Below are positions 6,480 through 6,646 of a DNA stretch of 6,646 bases, piece by piece; the stretch's first letter is position 1; every line of letters begins with the position of its first letter. Below the pieces are notes generated by a model. It had not been told where the DNA came from. It ran no database searches and saw only the letters and a list, made by a program, of their open reading frames with translations. The position numbers were made by a program, and so were the translations under genes. The DNA comes from Burkholderiaceae bacterium (GTDB taxonomy: Bacteria > Pseudomonadota > Gammaproteobacteria > Burkholderiales > Burkholderiaceae_C), in NCBI GenBank assembly GCA_031256125.1, contig JAIRRE010000138.1:1-6646 (forward strand), given 5' to 3'.

Positions 6480-6646
6480 ATACCATGCCGGTTTTCGTGG
6501 GCGAGCCGGGCATAGTCTGCACGCTAGGCAGCGGTGCCCATGGGGTACGAACCCAATTACTGGCCACCGACATGCCGCATGGTCTGTCGTTAACCGACGC
6601 GCTGACGCCGGGGCGCGCGTTAACTCTCGGTTTCGTCACAGATGAA
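6476..6646 (+). CDS. Beta-ketoacyl-ACP synthase, N-terminal fragment (3' truncated by the window)
   Basis: The frame stays open from ATG 6476 to the window end, giving 57 residues. VFVGEPGIVCTLGSGAHGVRTQL (broken around residues 6-28) fits the N-terminal strand-helix of thiolase-fold ketosynthases, where the usual pattern is V-x-h-x-G-x-G-h-V-x-x-L-G-x-G followed by a helix and an L-x-x-G/T turn. The catalytic Cys and the two His lie beyond the window, so I cannot tell an active ketosynthase from a chain-length-factor-like partner. In aryl polyene clusters a ketosynthase commonly follows the DUF3261 lipoprotein gene and condenses malonyl units onto the aryl starter. The ATGA overlap with the lipoprotein gene (6476-6479) and a weak AGAAAG 7 nt upstream support the start; a second in-frame ATG follows at 6485. 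Family assignment rests on a short N-terminus and on gene order. Confidence 0.72.
   Translation, partial: MNTMPVFVGEPGIVCTLGSGAHGVRTQLLATDMPHGLSLTDALTPGRALTLGFVTDE

Noticed and set aside
5848..6639. Minus-strand open frame of 263 codons opposite the lipoprotein and ketosynthase genes
   Set aside because: The translation is low-complexity and rich in Arg, Ala, Pro and Ser, with no recognisable domain. It lies opposite two well supported genes and is typical of GC-rich antisense frames.
1..6646. CRISPR array, tRNA/rRNA genes, insertion sequences or attachment sites
   Set aside because: I saw no regularly spaced repeats, no structural RNA signatures and no transposase-like products. Essentially every base belongs to one of the eight genes.

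Overview
This window is an internal slice of an aryl polyene (APE)-type biosynthetic gene cluster, the family that includes Escherichia/Vibrio aryl polyenes and Xanthomonas xanthomonadins. The sequence is GC-rich and packed with plus-strand genes that mostly overlap end to start. The protein families point to a Gram-negative proteobacterium. A betaproteobacterium is my best guess, but nothing here (no rRNA or other marker) fixes the taxon.

Layout, all on the + strand: (1) the C-terminal end of a family 2 glycosyltransferase, cut by the window's left edge; (2) an LpxL/HtrB-like acyltransferase; (3) a 4-hydroxybenzoyl-CoA-thioesterase-like hotdog protein; (4) a secreted LolA-like periplasmic carrier; (5) a 12-TM MMPL/RND-type exporter; (6) an FAD-dependent oxidoreductase with flavin-halogenase-like motifs; (7) a DUF3261 outer-membrane-type lipoprotein; (8) the first 57 codons of a beta-ketoacyl-ACP synthase, cut by the right edge. 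The only intergenic gap is 10 nt (5912-5921). Every other junction overlaps by 4 to 34 nt. This is one co-transcribed, translationally coupled operon segment with no convincing internal terminator.

Likely division of labour, inferred from family knowledge: ketosynthase(s), with ACPs, dehydratases and ketoreductase expected outside the window, extend an aryl starter into a conjugated polyene. The thioesterase edits or releases acyl chains. The glycosyltransferase and acyltransferase build the lipid or sugar-lipid to which the polyene is attached. The MMPL exporter, LolA-like carrier and lipoprotein move the product from the inner to the outer membrane. The flavoenzyme is the most variable part: it carries an intact WxWxIP motif and a lysine in the right region, so it may halogenate or otherwise oxidise the aryl head group.

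The window is therefore a recognisable cluster type rather than an undescribed system. The points most worth a second look are the halogenase-like flavoenzyme with its unusual upstream junction, and the possible dedicated Lol-like export route.
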